Positions 63,138 to 64,000 of a DNA stretch of 64,000 nucleotides are shown in pieces (position 1 is the stretch's first letter; each line of letters opens with the position of its first letter). The notes below the pieces were generated by a model. The model saw nothing but the letters and a program-made list of their open reading frames with translations, had not been told where the DNA came from and searched no databases. The translations under genes were made by a program, and so were the position numbers. This DNA is from Lycocorax pyrrhopterus obiensis (Eukaryota; Chordata; Aves; Passeriformes; Paradisaeidae), in assembly GCA_014706295.1 (NCBI GenBank), contig JACSVZ010000009.1:33602268-33666267 (forward strand). The letters run 5' to 3'.

Positions 63138-63253
63138 GTGTCCGGAGTCCCTCCGGCCTGAGGCGGTGCGGCCGTGTCTCCTGCCCTGCAGGAAGGACTG
63201 TGTTGTTACACTGTTCAGTGAGTGGACGCCCTGTCCCACAGCCTGTCAGCCTG
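63138..63253 (+). CDS. THSD7B: THSD7B coding exon (h), end of TSR 10 and start of TSR 11
   Basis: The acceptor is ggatccgtag, with its pyrimidine tract displaced about 15 bases upstream (ttttgttttcccc). The donor is gtaagc at 63254. The first base completes Arg, giving RCPESLRPEAVRPCLLPCRK, then DCVVTLFSEWTPCPTACQP. This is the highly conserved end of a long TSR followed by the core of the next repeat. The exon is 116 bases and ends in phase 1. The following coding exon is beyond the window. Its ORF shadows on the minus strand (62946-63239) are not genes. Confidence 0.94.
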
Positions 63254-64000
63254 GTAAGCCTTTAAGAAGTCAAAATTTGGGGGAAGAATTAGGGAATTGG
63301 CCTAGAAACATACGGCAGATGAAGTTCACACCAGTCTAATAATTCTTAGGGCATTCATCTGCGTGAGTTTTGGACATGAGGACTCTGGACCTTGACTTTT
63401 GAGCTGACGTTCCTGGGCAGGTGGGATCCTTGCGAGCAGCCTGGGAGATGTAAATTCTCTCTGCTGGGAAAAAATTCCTTCTGGGTTTCTGCCTTCAGAG
63501 TCAGAACTCCAAGGCCCCTGTGCTGTGTGGCTGCACACGGAATTGCTTACATATGAAATGTAATTCTCTTGACCAACCCAGCTGTACGTACAGGGTTGTG
63601 CAAGCACCTCCTGTGCTTTGTGGTTTTTCAAGGGCCAAACATCTCTTTGGTCTTGTTGGTTAACTTTGGGACACCGAGTGTGCAACCAGGTTTCCCTATA
63701 ATCATCTACTGTTGGGTTTTCTGACAAATTTGTGTGTTTCATTAGTTGTTCAGATGAGAGTCTGCTCAGTTATCAGAATATTTCATTATTGTTGGTAGTT
63801 TCCTTGCCCTTCAAAGATTCTCAGTGGATGCTTTAGCATAGTCCTTGTTAAATTTTGCAGGAAAATTAGTTGCTTTCTAAAACAGTGAATCCTGTTTTAA
63901 TTAGCAATTTATTTTTAGACTTTAAATGAGCTGCCTATGAAGGAGTAGAATAAATTACCTGGTAAATTACTTTGTTTATTAAATAATAGTCTACAATTAA
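63254..64000 (+). other. THSD7B: Start of the next THSD7B intron, continues past the window
   Basis: It begins with the donor gtaagc. The minus-strand open frame at 63326-63742 has no recognisable family, and no exon boundary or TSR motif is visible before the window ends. Confidence 0.85.

Noticed and set aside
1..63253. Assignment to the paralogue THSD7A
   Set aside because: The residues around the second to fourth repeats (CVTAQHGLQ, RAVIAPP, CPLGEEE) fit 7B, and the long Lys/Arg-rich insert of 7A in repeat 4 is absent.
1..64000. CRISPR array, operon, tRNA or rRNA genes
   Set aside because: No regularly spaced direct repeats and no tRNA- or rRNA-like sequence were seen. The window is vertebrate intronic and exonic DNA.

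Overview
The window is vertebrate genomic DNA, almost certainly avian and probably from a songbird or close relative. Small GC-rich coding exons with GT-AG boundaries sit in long AT-rich introns. The recognisable dispersed repeats are CR1 LINE tails with the bird-type 3' ends, plus one avian-type endogenous retrovirus LTR. There are no bacterial-style operons, no CRISPR array and no tRNA or rRNA gene that I can recognise.

The whole window lies inside one plus-strand gene, THSD7B (thrombospondin type-1 domain-containing protein 7B). It starts in the middle of a large coding exon and ends in an intron. I place eight coding segments: 1-674 (5' edge outside the window), 9399-9650, 15766-15935, 27981-28136, 29729-29926, 57568-57759, 61189-61423 and 63138-63253. 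They join in one frame with no stop, giving about 664 codons. That is roughly the N-terminal half of a protein family of about 1,600 residues, without the signal peptide and without the C-terminal membrane segment. The joined product is a chain of alternating TSP type-1 repeats with WxxW/WxxC motifs, regular cysteines and BR-x-R-type basic strands. The paralogue choice (7B, not 7A) rests on residue-level similarity and on the short, non-basic loop in the fourth repeat.

Region by region: intron 1 (675-9398) holds two CR1 tails and a GGAT microsatellite. Intron 2 (9651-15765) holds a well preserved CR1 tail. Intron 3 (15936-27980) holds a pyrimidine-rich stretch with possible decayed minus-strand coding sequence, followed by a 593-bp LTR. 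Intron 4 is short and plain. Intron 5 (29927-57567, 27.6 kb) holds a CR1 tail beside a TA microsatellite, an unexplained GC-rich segment with a polyadenylation hexamer, a RUNX-like hairpin, a CpG-containing palindrome and a 1-kb minus-strand CR1 reverse-transcriptase relic. Introns 6 to 8 look ordinary.

No complete new gene or system is visible. The points most worth a second look are the exonic CpG-island-like composition, the 17.6-21.6 kb tract with its LTR, the GC-rich block at 34.83-35.2 kb and a few candidate conserved noncoding elements. These would need alignment to other birds to confirm.
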